This document shows positions 25,115 to 33,216 of a DNA stretch of 64,000 nt, one piece after another. The stretch is from Peribacillus sp. FSL E2-0218 (GTDB lineage Bacteria > Bacillota > Bacilli > Bacillales > DSM-1321): assembly GCF_037992945.1 (NCBI RefSeq), contig NZ_CP150304.1, positions 4,467,501-4,531,500 on the forward strand, in the 5' to 3' direction. Each line of letters begins with the position of its first letter. The stretch's first letter is position 1. A program made the position numbers and the translations under genes. The notes under the pieces were generated by a model. That model ran no database searches and had not been told where the DNA came from. It saw only the letters and a list, made by a program, of their open reading frames with translations.

Positions 25115-26329
25115 TTATAACAGATGGGAATGCATGGCATCCATGACCTCTTTTTTTGTAATTAGATTCATTACGTCAAGAACATCGGAAAAATCCATCC
25201 CTCTAATGGAATAATGGAGGATCGAATTGGCTAACTTTGCTGGGTGATCATATACATCGATTATCCTTCCGATAATCCTTCGTTTCGAAATTAGAAATTC
25301 AACATCACCGATACTCCTCTTCCGTATATCTTTTTTTGTTTTATCGATTTCTTCCATCACGTCTGATGGCTTGTTTGTGATTGTGTTTAATAACGAAAAG
25401 CAATATCTATTTGAAAATTCGCATTTGACATCGATGCTTCCATCTATTAAACCCTGGCCATGGATTTTCCGCTGAAATTCGGAGGTCCTGCCGAAAAGAA
25501 TTTCCAACCCGACTCTAATGCTGAATTCCTTACGGATATCGTTATAAGGATTCCCAGCATCATTTCCATAAGTGATTGCATTCCCCCAGAAGAGGACAGA
25601 TTGAGTGCTATTAATCTGTTCGATTTTCAGGCTCTCTCTTTTGACTGGTATGAATGGCGAAAAACGTTCTTTTTCTTTTACTGGGGAATTTGCAAGCGCA
25701 CGTTCGATGACGTCATAGACCTCTTCAGGATTTAATTCTCCTATGATGATGATTTTCATATTCTCTATTGAATAGAATTTTTGAAAACACTTCTGCAGCA
25801 TGCAGGCATCCATTGATTCTATACTTCCTGAATTGCCAATGATCGGCTGTGCCAACCCGCTTTCTCCCCCATATAAATCAGACAATAGATGGGTGTAACA
25901 GCTGTTTTTTCTATTACTATGTAATTGCATAAACTCCTGCTTGATGATTTTTTTTTCTTTTTCCACGATGTCCTTTGTTATGGAAATCGACTGGACAAGT
26001 TTTAGAATCATTTGAATATTTAATCCAAGCTGTTCCGTACAGGATATGGAAAATGATGTACGTTCGAAATTCGTACTGGCATTTAGAGAAGCCCCTATTT
26101 CACCAAATCTATATATGGCGTCGAACTGCACATTTTGTATAATGAGATGCTCTAAAAAATGTGCAGTTCCATAGGGGATTTTCCTATTCCATCCATCCTG
26201 AAAATGGCTATCCATCCCTCCAAATCCGACCGATAGGAGAATATAGTTTTCGAGAAAACCTTTTTTATTGACCAACAGAGTGTCCAATCCGCTTATGTTC
26301 TTTTTTTCGATATGACTACCAATAACCAT
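25115..26329 (-). CDS. M16-family zinc peptidase (catalytic subunit), RiPP cluster
   Basis: This 404-residue M16 (pitrilysin/processing-peptidase) protein has the inverted zinc motif HFLEH at residues 57-61, inside YGTAHFLEHLI, and the third ligand downstream in KKIIKQEFMQ. It is about half the size of insulin-degrading enzymes, as in bacterial two-subunit M16 systems such as YmfF/YmfH and AlbE/AlbF of subtilosin. It starts 10 bases after the non-catalytic partner gene. The likely job is removal of the precursor leader or final trimming. It is the last gene of the cluster. Confidence 0.85.
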   Translation of the reverse strand: MVIGSHIEKKNISGLDTLLVNKKGFLENYILLSVGFGGMDSHFQDGWNRKIPYGTAHFLEHLIIQNVQFDAIYRFGEIGASLNASTNFERTSFSISCTEQLGLNIQMILKLVQSISITKDIVEKEKKIIKQEFMQLHSNRKNSCYTHLLSDLYGGESGLAQPIIGNSGSIESMDACMLQKCFQKFYSIENMKIIIIGELNPEEVYDVIERALANSPVKEKERFSPFIPVKRESLKIEQINSTQSVLFWGNAITYGNDAGNPYNDIRKEFSIRVGLEILFGRTSEFQRKIHGQGLIDGSIDVKCEFSNRYCFSLLNTITNKPSDVMEEIDKTKKDIRKRSIGDVEFLISKRRIIGRIIDVYDHPAKLANSILHYSIRGMDFSDVLDVMNLITKKEVMDAMHSHLL

Positions 26330-26338
26330 GGTTCATCC

Positions 26339-27586
26339 CTATCCCTCTCCTAAAGTGAAAATGGAATAGCCTTTAAAAACTTGCGCCACTTCCTGGATGT
26401 CCTGTAATTCGATGCGATCGATGCAATCTATCATTTCAGTCATGGTCCTAACTTTTCCGCTGATTATCCCATTTTGATGAAAATCAATTAAACTTACGGG
26501 GGAGTCTTGAGAAAGCTTGTAACTATTTTTCAATGTTTTGATTGTCGCCTCCAATTCCTCTTGGGTGCAGCCTCCTTCTTTTATCGACTTCATTTCACCA
26601 AACATTTTCCTAAGGACCAATTCTTCAGAAGCCGGATCAATGGCCGTTTGGATGAACAGAAGGCCATTGATTGCATCCAATATGCTTATGATCGAATAAG
26701 CTGCTTGGAGCTGGTTCCTTACATTCATGAATAACCTCGAGTGTGGGAACCCGCCTAAAAGGCGGTTGAACACCACCAATGCCGGGTATTTTTCGCTTTT
26801 CAAGGTTATCCCACCAGTACTGGAACATGCTGTGATTATGGCATGTTTGGACTGGAATTTTTCACAATGATATGTTTTTACAGGGCTTTGCACGGGTGTT
26901 GGAGGTATCATGGAACGCTCCGATGCTTCGACTCCTCCGCATAAACAGCTGCTTAATTGTTCCAACACCTCTTCTTCATCAATGTCACCGATAACGTATA
27001 CATGTATGGGGGCTGTTTGAAGTATCTTTTGGTGGAGATTCCGCAACTTTGACTCATTCCACGTTTCGATATCACCTATCGAACCTACCTGATCGAGATA
27101 CAATTTTTGTTGATTTCCTTGTAAATATAGAAAACTCTTTTTATACGAATAATGATACGCATTAAAAATCTCATTTTGGATTCTTCGTGAGTGGAGCTTT
27201 TTTTCAAGTTCAACGGATTTTTTAGTAATTAATGGCTGGGTTAATAAATCAAGTAACACTGTCAAAATTTCCGGTTTGATCATCTTATGCTTTTGATTAT
27301 AAAACTTTAGCGATAAACATAAAACCTGCTTATCGCCTTTTTTATCAATGGAGACTCCTAGTTTCGCTCCATACTCTTCATCCAGCTTTGATTGGATGAT
27401 AAAGTCATTTCTAAATCGTTCACTTCCATGAAGCAATATGTAGGGCAGTAATGCAGCACCCGTAGTCATTTTCTCATCCAGATCCAAATGGATTCTCACG
27501 GCGATCGTCGTTTGAACATACTTCTCCGAAGGCAAAAGATGAAAACTGAAATTCCCTTGCTCCCTTGTGACAAAATCATTTCTCAT
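26339..27586 (-). CDS. M16-like non-catalytic partner subunit, RiPP cluster
   Basis: This 415-residue protein has the M16 fold (YILLHGSERF in place of the zinc helix, DEEYGAKLGVSIDKKG, VFNRLLGGFPHSRLFMNVRN with the R/Y-type substrate region) but lacks HxxEH, so it cannot bind zinc. It resembles YmfF/AlbE-type partners that pair with a catalytic subunit, here the next gene. The ATG overlaps the stop of the exporter gene by four bases, showing that processing and export are co-expressed. Confidence 0.82.
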   Translation of the reverse strand: MRNDFVTREQGNFSFHLLPSEKYVQTTIAVRIHLDLDEKMTTGAALLPYILLHGSERFRNDFIIQSKLDEEYGAKLGVSIDKKGDKQVLCLSLKFYNQKHKMIKPEILTVLLDLLTQPLITKKSVELEKKLHSRRIQNEIFNAYHYSYKKSFLYLQGNQQKLYLDQVGSIGDIETWNESKLRNLHQKILQTAPIHVYVIGDIDEEEVLEQLSSCLCGGVEASERSMIPPTPVQSPVKTYHCEKFQSKHAIITACSSTGGITLKSEKYPALVVFNRLLGGFPHSRLFMNVRNQLQAAYSIISILDAINGLLFIQTAIDPASEELVLRKMFGEMKSIKEGGCTQEELEATIKTLKNSYKLSQDSPVSLIDFHQNGIISGKVRTMTEMIDCIDRIELQDIQEVAQVFKGYSIFTLGEG

Positions 27587-28896
27587 GTTAACTCCAAGCC
27601 TTTATTCTTTTTATTGATATAAACCGATTTTATAAACCTATAGGTTAAAATCAAGCTTATCACCACGAAGGGTATCGATGCGGCTATCAGCAATTTTTTC
27701 ACGCTTATGAAATGAGATAAATAAGGTAAAAGACCCGTTAACAAGATAAAGAGAATTCCATCCAATGCATCCGCTATCGAAATGACCTTGCCCCTAATGT
27801 TATTAGGGGTGGATTGAAGTTCAACATTCAAGAGATTGGAAGGCAAAAACATCGCTATCCATAAAAACAAATATAATATCGGACCTAATATGAGTGGGGA
27901 GAAAGCAATGCCGATACTGCTGAATGATAAAATGACTAACGGGACTACAAATCCATATTTAGTTCTTTTCAAGGATAAATATCGTTCTCTCCAAGGAACA
28001 GCCAAGTAATTCCCAATTAACATACCTAAGGCTGCAATGAACCGATAAATCCCGTAATACTTCTCTCCGCCTTGAATCGTGGAATTCAATAAGGGCACTA
28101 ACAAAACATCTGTGATACTTAGACATCCCCAAACCAAAAAAGAGCCGAAAATCAGGTTTTTTAGAACCGAGTGTTTTTGGATATAGGTAATGCTAGTGCT
28201 TAACCCGCTTTGCTCAAGATCGTCACTTTCCTCAGTCCCCTTCATTTGGGCTCGGTCACTATCTTCATTGGCAGTGGGGAGCTTCGTCCATGTTATCATT
28301 CCGGCAATGAAAAATGTAACCGCATTGAAAATCAATAAACCGATTACAGTGTCATTTAATAATCCGAAAGCGGCAATAGCTGAACCGATCACTCTGGCTA
28401 TACTTGTCAATATCCCGATTAGACCATTAGCTAGCCCTAGCTGGTCTTTCTTCACCAATGCTGGAATGCTTGAGGACAGTGCAGGATGATAAGGCAGCTC
28501 GATGATCCCAATCAGAAGCGTGATAATAAGGATGATGGTTGTACTATGAGCATTAAAAGCCATTACACATGTCAAAAGAGCCAACAAGAGATTGATGATC
28601 GTTAAGGTGAACCGTCTTGAATATTTATCGACTATATTCCCAGCTATGGAAAATAGTAAGAATTGCGGGGCGAAACGAATGATGAGATATAGACCAAAGA
28701 TGAATATCGACTGTGATAAGGTGAAAATATATGCTGCTAGAGCTATCCCTTGGGCCATATTCCCAAGGGTAGAAAAAGACTCCGATAAGCATAAATAAGT
28801 AAACCTTTTTTCATTTAATAATGGTGTGTATTTCTTAAATGGATGAAATAAATGCAATAAGATACCCCCAACTAATTTGGATGCCGTAATGACCAT
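27583..28896 (-). CDS. MFS exporter of the RiPP cluster
   Basis: This 437-residue protein has about twelve membrane segments of the MFS_3 (EntS/macrolide-efflux) type: ESFSTLGNMAQGIALAAYIF in TM1, NIVDKYSRRFTLTIINLLLAL for the TM2-TM3 signature, and PNNIRGKVISIADALDGILF in the second half. Its position between the modification and protease genes suggests it exports the modified peptide or gives immunity. It starts 24 bases after the HExxH gene. The ribosome-binding site is weak. Confidence 0.85.
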   Translation of the reverse strand: MVITASKLVGGILLHLFHPFKKYTPLLNEKRFTYLCLSESFSTLGNMAQGIALAAYIFTLSQSIFIFGLYLIIRFAPQFLLFSIAGNIVDKYSRRFTLTIINLLLALLTCVMAFNAHSTTIILIITLLIGIIELPYHPALSSSIPALVKKDQLGLANGLIGILTSIARVIGSAIAAFGLLNDTVIGLLIFNAVTFFIAGMITWTKLPTANEDSDRAQMKGTEESDDLEQSGLSTSITYIQKHSVLKNLIFGSFLVWGCLSITDVLLVPLLNSTIQGGEKYYGIYRFIAALGMLIGNYLAVPWRERYLSLKRTKYGFVVPLVILSFSSIGIAFSPLILGPILYLFLWIAMFLPSNLLNVELQSTPNNIRGKVISIADALDGILFILLTGLLPYLSHFISVKKLLIAASIPFVVISLILTYRFIKSVYINKKNKGLELT

Positions 28897-28919
28897 CGAT
28901 CACTTTCAAGTTTCAATCT

Positions 28920-30089
28920 TTACTTGGAATCAGCTATAACCAAGTTTTGCATATCATGTACAAGCGCTTCACCATCAGGAGACAATGATGCATGTTCTTC
29001 AATCGTTGATAAACCCAATTGCAGCTCTTCGCTGATTCTCTCTATTTCCGATTCCATTGATACTCCCTTGTAAGTGGCCCGTTTTTTCTTCAATAGCCGA
29101 TAGAAATGCAATACTCTGCAATGGACGAAACATCCATGATAAATACCGTATAACGGCCTTAATTCATCTCTCCATGGTGAAGTGTAAATTGGCTTCATAT
29201 CGTTAAAAATGTGGGGCCTAGCGCACATGATTGTATTCAATCTATTATGGCTTGCTTCATGAATTAACCATTCAGCAATTTTCACCACAGGTCTTGCAAC
29301 ATGGCAGGCAAAGATGGTTCCATGCACTCGAAAATCGGAAAAGAACGGCAGACCAGGCGGGTTGAAGAATACGATATTCTCTATGTTTCCATCAATCTCG
29401 GCAAACATTTCTGGCCAGCTGATCTTGATTAATTGCAACGCTTCTTCAAAGGAGTTATTAATGTCTTCGGACACTACTTCAGTTATTTCCATATTCATGC
29501 GCAATTCCGCAGAGGATGCAATGTTCACATATTCCTCAAACCAAAAAACTTCGTTCGTAATGAATGGAAGGGTAAATGCTTTATGAAAGGTATGAACATC
29601 GAAACTGTACAGGACATGTTCCACTTCAAAAGTGATGTCGTTATTTTCGCTTATTACCAAGATTTCTTTAGCAGCTTGATTTTCTGTCATGTCCTTCAAG
29701 AAAAAAATATCCTTTGGTTTCACGGTAAATCTGAGCCTTAAACTTTCCAGCACAGGATTTACCCTTTTGTTCAATTGTAAGAATATGTGCACAAATCCTT
29801 TCCAAATCCAAGTTTGCTTTTCGGTTTCGCCCATGGAAGTGAAATTTTTATACTTTTCAATCCATAAATAAACATATGGCTTATTAAGGACATGATCCCT
29901 TTCCGCTGCATCGCAGGTCTTGAGCAGGTCGATTGCCTTTCCCAGCCAATTTAGATTTTCCTCCTTGTTTGATTGAAGGATTAGCTCTAACGCTTTAATA
30001 TTTCTGAGAGAAAGTAATTGTTTATGAACATCCCTTCCAATATTCGAAGGAGCCGGAGTCAATAAATTCTTAAAATCAATTGTTTTCAT
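28920..30089 (-). CDS. HExxH-type putative peptide-modifying oxygenase
   Basis: This 389-residue protein matches the HEXXH putative peptide modification family (TIGR04267 type), some of whose members are now described as 2-oxoglutarate/iron peptide hydroxylases. Visible marks, numbered from the ATG at 30092, are EWLIHEASHNRLN with H278-E279 and H282, and the conserved block SPWRDELRPLYGIYHGCFVH (305-324) with further histidines. The N-terminal 200 residues are helical and poorly conserved in kind. Two ATGs lie after GGAGG; the second (30089) is better spaced. It overlaps the DUF692 gene, so both enzymes are translated together and probably act on the same precursor. Confidence 0.82.
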   Translation of the reverse strand: MKTIDFKNLLTPAPSNIGRDVHKQLLSLRNIKALELILQSNKEENLNWLGKAIDLLKTCDAAERDHVLNKPYVYLWIEKYKNFTSMGETEKQTWIWKGFVHIFLQLNKRVNPVLESLRLRFTVKPKDIFFLKDMTENQAAKEILVISENNDITFEVEHVLYSFDVHTFHKAFTLPFITNEVFWFEEYVNIASSAELRMNMEITEVVSEDINNSFEEALQLIKISWPEMFAEIDGNIENIVFFNPPGLPFFSDFRVHGTIFACHVARPVVKIAEWLIHEASHNRLNTIMCARPHIFNDMKPIYTSPWRDELRPLYGIYHGCFVHCRVLHFYRLLKKKRATYKGVSMESEIERISEELQLGLSTIEEHASLSPDGEALVHDMQNLVIADSK

Positions 30090-30918
30090 CATTTATCCTC
30101 CATTTACTGCTTTGGAACCGTTTAGATACTTCCCTTATTGTATTGCAATAGTCTTCCGTTTTCGTATTTTTTCCCAGCTCGACTGTAATTCCCCTAACTT
30201 CAGGGAACATTTCAAGGCAAATGACCAACTGATTCCAACTTTGTTCAAATGAGATTTGCCCTTTTTTGGATACGCCACTTGCCCCGATATGAATTTCGGC
30301 AATATGGGCCCCTTTTAAGAGGCTTAACAATTCCTCGAATGATTTATTAAAGGCTTTGGCTGTTGCCCATGTATGAGGAATATCGAGAATGATTGGAATA
30401 TTGGCTTCAATGGAAATCTCTTTCAGTAAGGTATAGTCCTCCAGAACATCGACTCCGCCCCAATCATGATAGCGGGGGCCTAATTCAATGACAAATGGAA
30501 TTCCATAGGTTTCTTGATATCTTTTTATCCTTCTTATCACTCTATCCTTCAGGTCTTCATCTTTTATCGGAGCAAAAATATAACCGAATTGAAGCCCATC
30601 CGTCGTTCCCAAGATTGAAAGGTGCTCACCTATCCAATGGGCTTCAATTTCCTTGGCTTGATGGAAAACATCCTTTATTATCTTTCTTGTCGGTTCATGT
30701 AAATCGGCCAATGGCAGCGTGCTGCAATGAGCGATCTTCTCGAAATTCGATGGCACGTTATCAATATTCGATGGGAGGTGCACCTCAATATAGTGGAAGG
30801 AAGGATCCAACTCTTTATTTATAAAGTCCAAATATTCCGGAGAATCTATCCAAGCCACTCCGATCCCTAATCTTTTCCCTGAAATCACTTCATTCTCCAG
30901 TTGTGTTTCAGTTTTCAT
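30076..30918 (-). CDS. DUF692 (MNIO) multinuclear iron oxidase
   Basis: This 280-residue TIM barrel belongs to DUF692, the multinuclear non-heme iron oxidases (MbnB, TglH, ChrH and relatives). Metal-site and barrel motifs are LADLHE (H74), IGEHLS (E98, H99), VIELGPRY (E145), ILDIPHTWATAKAF (D179, H182), AEIHIGASG (E209, H210) and VELGK (E247). Known members modify Cys, Asp or Asn of peptides; these precursors have no Cys, so Asp/Asn/Gly/Pro chemistry is likelier. AAGGAGG lies before the ATG, which overlaps the end of the AsnB-like gene by 11 bases. Confidence 0.85.
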   Translation of the reverse strand: MKTETQLENEVISGKRLGIGVAWIDSPEYLDFINKELDPSFHYIEVHLPSNIDNVPSNFEKIAHCSTLPLADLHEPTRKIIKDVFHQAKEIEAHWIGEHLSILGTTDGLQFGYIFAPIKDEDLKDRVIRRIKRYQETYGIPFVIELGPRYHDWGGVDVLEDYTLLKEISIEANIPIILDIPHTWATAKAFNKSFEELLSLLKGAHIAEIHIGASGVSKKGQISFEQSWNQLVICLEMFPEVRGITVELGKNTKTEDYCNTIREVSKRFQSSKWRINDENN

Positions 30919-32683
30919 AATATACCTCCTTACACTTCTTCAAATTAGGTAATCTTACCTTATGTATCTCACACCATAGTGCAAAACTATATATATACCA
31001 GAACGAGCTCCCCACATCATATAAGCGGGCAGAAGGATTCCTACCTAAAAGGCTTGAGCCATCATTCAGGAATTTATCTAATTCCTCAAAATTGATCACG
31101 TCTTTCAGCTGACTTATTTTTAAAAAGTCATAAGCAACCCGTCCTAATTCGCCATGCTTCATCCATATAAATACAGGATGCGGAAACCCGCATTTTGGCC
31201 TTTGCTGTATTTCAATGGGAATTCTATTCTTACTGAGACTGCGAAAAAGGCTTTTTTCCTTATCGGGCGGCATGGATAGGGCAGCCTGGACAAAATCTTG
31301 GTCAAGCAAAGGCACTCTGCACTCCACTGAGGAATTCATGGTCCCAAGATCGACCCGCGGCAGTGCATCAGCTTCTAAATGATAAAAGCCGAAGAGCCGG
31401 ATCGCATCGCCTAAATTTCCTCCAACAGACATAAATGTTTCAATTTTATGTTTTCTTTCCAGAAAACTTGAATCACTTATATTTTTCCAGACTTGTTCAT
31501 CCATCCTTAAAAGACTTTTGGTTGTGGCCGATTTCATCCAATGATCGAACCGTTCTATTGAATCGGAATGCAGCCAATCATAGCTTCCGAATATTTCATC
31601 GCTTCCGGTGCCGGTAATAACAACCTTCAGACCTCTTTTTTCTGCCGCTTCGCCTAAAGCATAATAAGCGACTATCGTTGGATCCATCGATAATCCGTCT
31701 TGGTTGGCTAACGCTTGGGGCAACAATTCAATAAAATCTTTTTCCGTTAGAATCACTTCATGCAAGGGTACATTCAAAAATTCACAGACATACTTACTAA
31801 AGGGCACTTCGGAATAAGAGAATTCACCTGTTTTTTCATACCTTAGAGTAAATGCCTCCACCTCGGCTCCTTGCGATACCATTTCTGATAATACGGTACT
31901 AGAATCCACTCCTCCTGAAAGAAACATCCCCATTTTTTGTTTCGGTTCAATTACGCTGGTAATGGCCTTCGTGAAAAGCCTTTCTAAATCTAAGGGCTCG
32001 TTTTTTTCATGGACACCTGACACCTTATCTGAAAGGGCCTCTTTATCAAGACTTAATTCGAGAATTTCCCCTGGAGAGACCTTTTTAATGGAATTTATCA
32101 AGGTATTGGGTTCAAGCAGGGTATCCCGGTACATGAGATATTCATACACTTGTGCTTCCGTCATATTGCAATCTTCATCCAAGGCTTTCAACGTATTAAG
32201 GAGCGCAGGGAATTCCGAAGCATAGATATATGCGCCAATTTCCGTTTTTGTCCAATATAACGGCTTGATTCCAGGGAAATCACGTGCTAAGAAAAGCTTG
32301 TCCGTATACGTATCGAAAGCGGCGATGGCATACATCCCCTTTAATTTCCGCACCCCTTCTTTCCCATACGTTTCAAAAAGCTCTGCCAGGACTTCTGTAT
32401 CGCATTCCGTCACCCAACAACGGTTCAGCTCATGCCTCAATTGTTGAAAATTATTTAGCTCCCCATTGAAAGTGATAATCCACCGGCCAGAGGAACTTAC
32501 GAATGGCTGATTCGCTTTTTCACTTGAATCCCTAATCGACAATCTAACTGTTCCCATGACGATTTCATCTAATTCCACAATGCTGCAATCATCAGGTCCT
32601 CGATGCTCCATTTCATTTAAACAAGTCTTTACATAGATAGGTTTATTATCTTCCCTTCCAAAAAAACCCGATATTCCGCACAT
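30908..32683 (-). CDS. AsnB-like glutamine-dependent amidotransferase, RiPP cluster
   Basis: This 591-residue protein has both asparagine synthetase B halves. The N-terminal glutaminase has nucleophile Cys2 (MCGISGFFG), HRGPDD, RLSI, FNGE and CDTEV. The synthetase has the PP-loop FLSGGVDSS (256-262 for SGGVDSS) and GTGSDEIFGSYDWL. It is shorter than the housekeeping enzyme. Inference: it amidates a carboxylate of the precursor or activates it for ring closure, as lasso cyclases do; an intact glutaminase favours amidation. GGAGG lies ahead of the ATG. The start lies 98 bases after the precursor genes. Confidence 0.88.
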   Translation of the reverse strand: MCGISGFFGREDNKPIYVKTCLNEMEHRGPDDCSIVELDEIVMGTVRLSIRDSSEKANQPFVSSSGRWIITFNGELNNFQQLRHELNRCWVTECDTEVLAELFETYGKEGVRKLKGMYAIAAFDTYTDKLFLARDFPGIKPLYWTKTEIGAYIYASEFPALLNTLKALDEDCNMTEAQVYEYLMYRDTLLEPNTLINSIKKVSPGEILELSLDKEALSDKVSGVHEKNEPLDLERLFTKAITSVIEPKQKMGMFLSGGVDSSTVLSEMVSQGAEVEAFTLRYEKTGEFSYSEVPFSKYVCEFLNVPLHEVILTEKDFIELLPQALANQDGLSMDPTIVAYYALGEAAEKRGLKVVITGTGSDEIFGSYDWLHSDSIERFDHWMKSATTKSLLRMDEQVWKNISDSSFLERKHKIETFMSVGGNLGDAIRLFGFYHLEADALPRVDLGTMNSSVECRVPLLDQDFVQAALSMPPDKEKSLFRSLSKNRIPIEIQQRPKCGFPHPVFIWMKHGELGRVAYDFLKISQLKDVINFEELDKFLNDGSSLLGRNPSARLYDVGSSFWYIYSFALWCEIHKVRLPNLKKCKEVYYEN

Positions 32684-32722
32684 GTTATACCTCCAAATCG
32701 AACATGATAATACGCAAATGCA

Positions 32723-32748
32723 TACATGGATATGATATGGCGCACCAA
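32723..32748 (+). repeat. Inverted repeat copy A flanking the precursor genes
   Basis: A 26-base sequence starting TACATGGATATGAT and ending TGGCGCACCAA is repeated in inverted orientation at 33176-33201 with one mismatch (25 of 26). It contains a near-palindromic core TGGCGCACCA. Reading rightward, TGGATA, 18 bases, TAATAA gives a weak promoter-like arrangement pointing into the precursor genes from their 3' side. Confidence 0.8.
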
Positions 32749-32781
32749 AATAATAAATTTACATACTAGTTTTCATACTGT

Positions 32782-32946
32782 TTAATTATCTACACGCGGT
32801 CCAAGCAGCTGACCTAATACGGCATCCGTCAAGCCGCCGTTCGGATTCGCTTCAAGAAAACCAGGAGCGACAAGTTCTTGCAATTCATTCAATGAAAGTT
32901 CTTTATTATCTGAATTAAGTTCGGGATTCTTCTTCGTATTTTTCAT
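32782..32946 (-). CDS. RiPP precursor peptide 1 (54 residues)
   Basis: The peptide starts MKNTKKNPELNSDN and continues KELSLNELQELVAPGF, then LEANPNGGLTDAVLGQLLGP and RVDN. The helical SLNELQEL segment is typical of leader recognition sites; the NGG step (residues 36-38) is a plausible leader/core border, leaving LTDAVLGQLLGPRVDN as core, but this is inference. It has no Cys, Ser or aromatic residue in the tail. ATG 32946 is chosen with AAAGGAGG about 10 bases ahead; the frame is open further upstream only by overlap with precursor 2's tail. Its last 40 residues match precursor 2 except V52/T52. Confidence 0.88.
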   Translation of the reverse strand: MKNTKKNPELNSDNKELSLNELQELVAPGFLEANPNGGLTDAVLGQLLGPRVDN

Positions 32947-32968
32947 ATGATCCTTGCCTCCTTTTGAA

Positions 32969-33133
32969 TTAGTTATCAGTACGTGGTCCAAGCAACTGGC
33001 CAAGCACGGCATCCGTCAAGCCGCCATTTGGGTTCGCCTCAAGAAAACCGGGAGCAACAAGCTCTTGCAATTCATTCAATGAAAGTTCTTTTTTATCAGT
33101 TTGTAAGTCTTGGTTTTTGATTGATTTATCCAT
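32969..33133 (-). CDS. RiPP precursor peptide 2 (54 residues)
   Basis: This small gene lies directly upstream of precursor 1. The peptide starts MDKSIKNQDLQTDK and then has the same KELSLNELQELVAPGF...GQLLGPR tail, ending TDN. AAAGGAGG lies seven bases before the ATG. Over codons 15-54 the two genes differ at 13 codons silently and at one codon by amino acid, while residues 1-14 have diverged. A -10 TATAAT at 33168-33173 suggests a dedicated promoter, so the peptides are likely made in excess over the enzymes. Confidence 0.88.
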   Translation of the reverse strand: MDKSIKNQDLQTDKKELSLNELQELVAPGFLEANPNGGLTDAVLGQLLGPRTDN

Positions 33134-33167
33134 AAATATTCCTCCTTTCCACTATGTAGTAACATTT

Positions 33168-33201
33168 ATTATAGATTGGTGCGCCAAATCATATCCATGT
33201 A
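33168..33201 (-). promoter_or_regulatory. Candidate promoter/operator of the precursor genes (inverted repeat copy B)
   Basis: Leftward -10 TATAAT (33173-33168) is preceded at 18 bases by TGGATA (33197-33192, four of six to TTGACA). The spacer is occupied by repeat copy B (33176-33201), whose near-palindromic TTGGCGCACCAA core is well placed for a regulator. Confidence 0.6.
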
Positions 33202-33216
33202 CTAAACAAATGATGC

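Noticed and set aside
30908..32683. Lasso peptide cluster
   Set aside because: There is no B-type transglutaminase-like protease, the AsnB-like enzyme keeps a complete glutaminase half, and the precursors lack a leader with Thr at -2 and an acid ring acceptor in a typical spacing.
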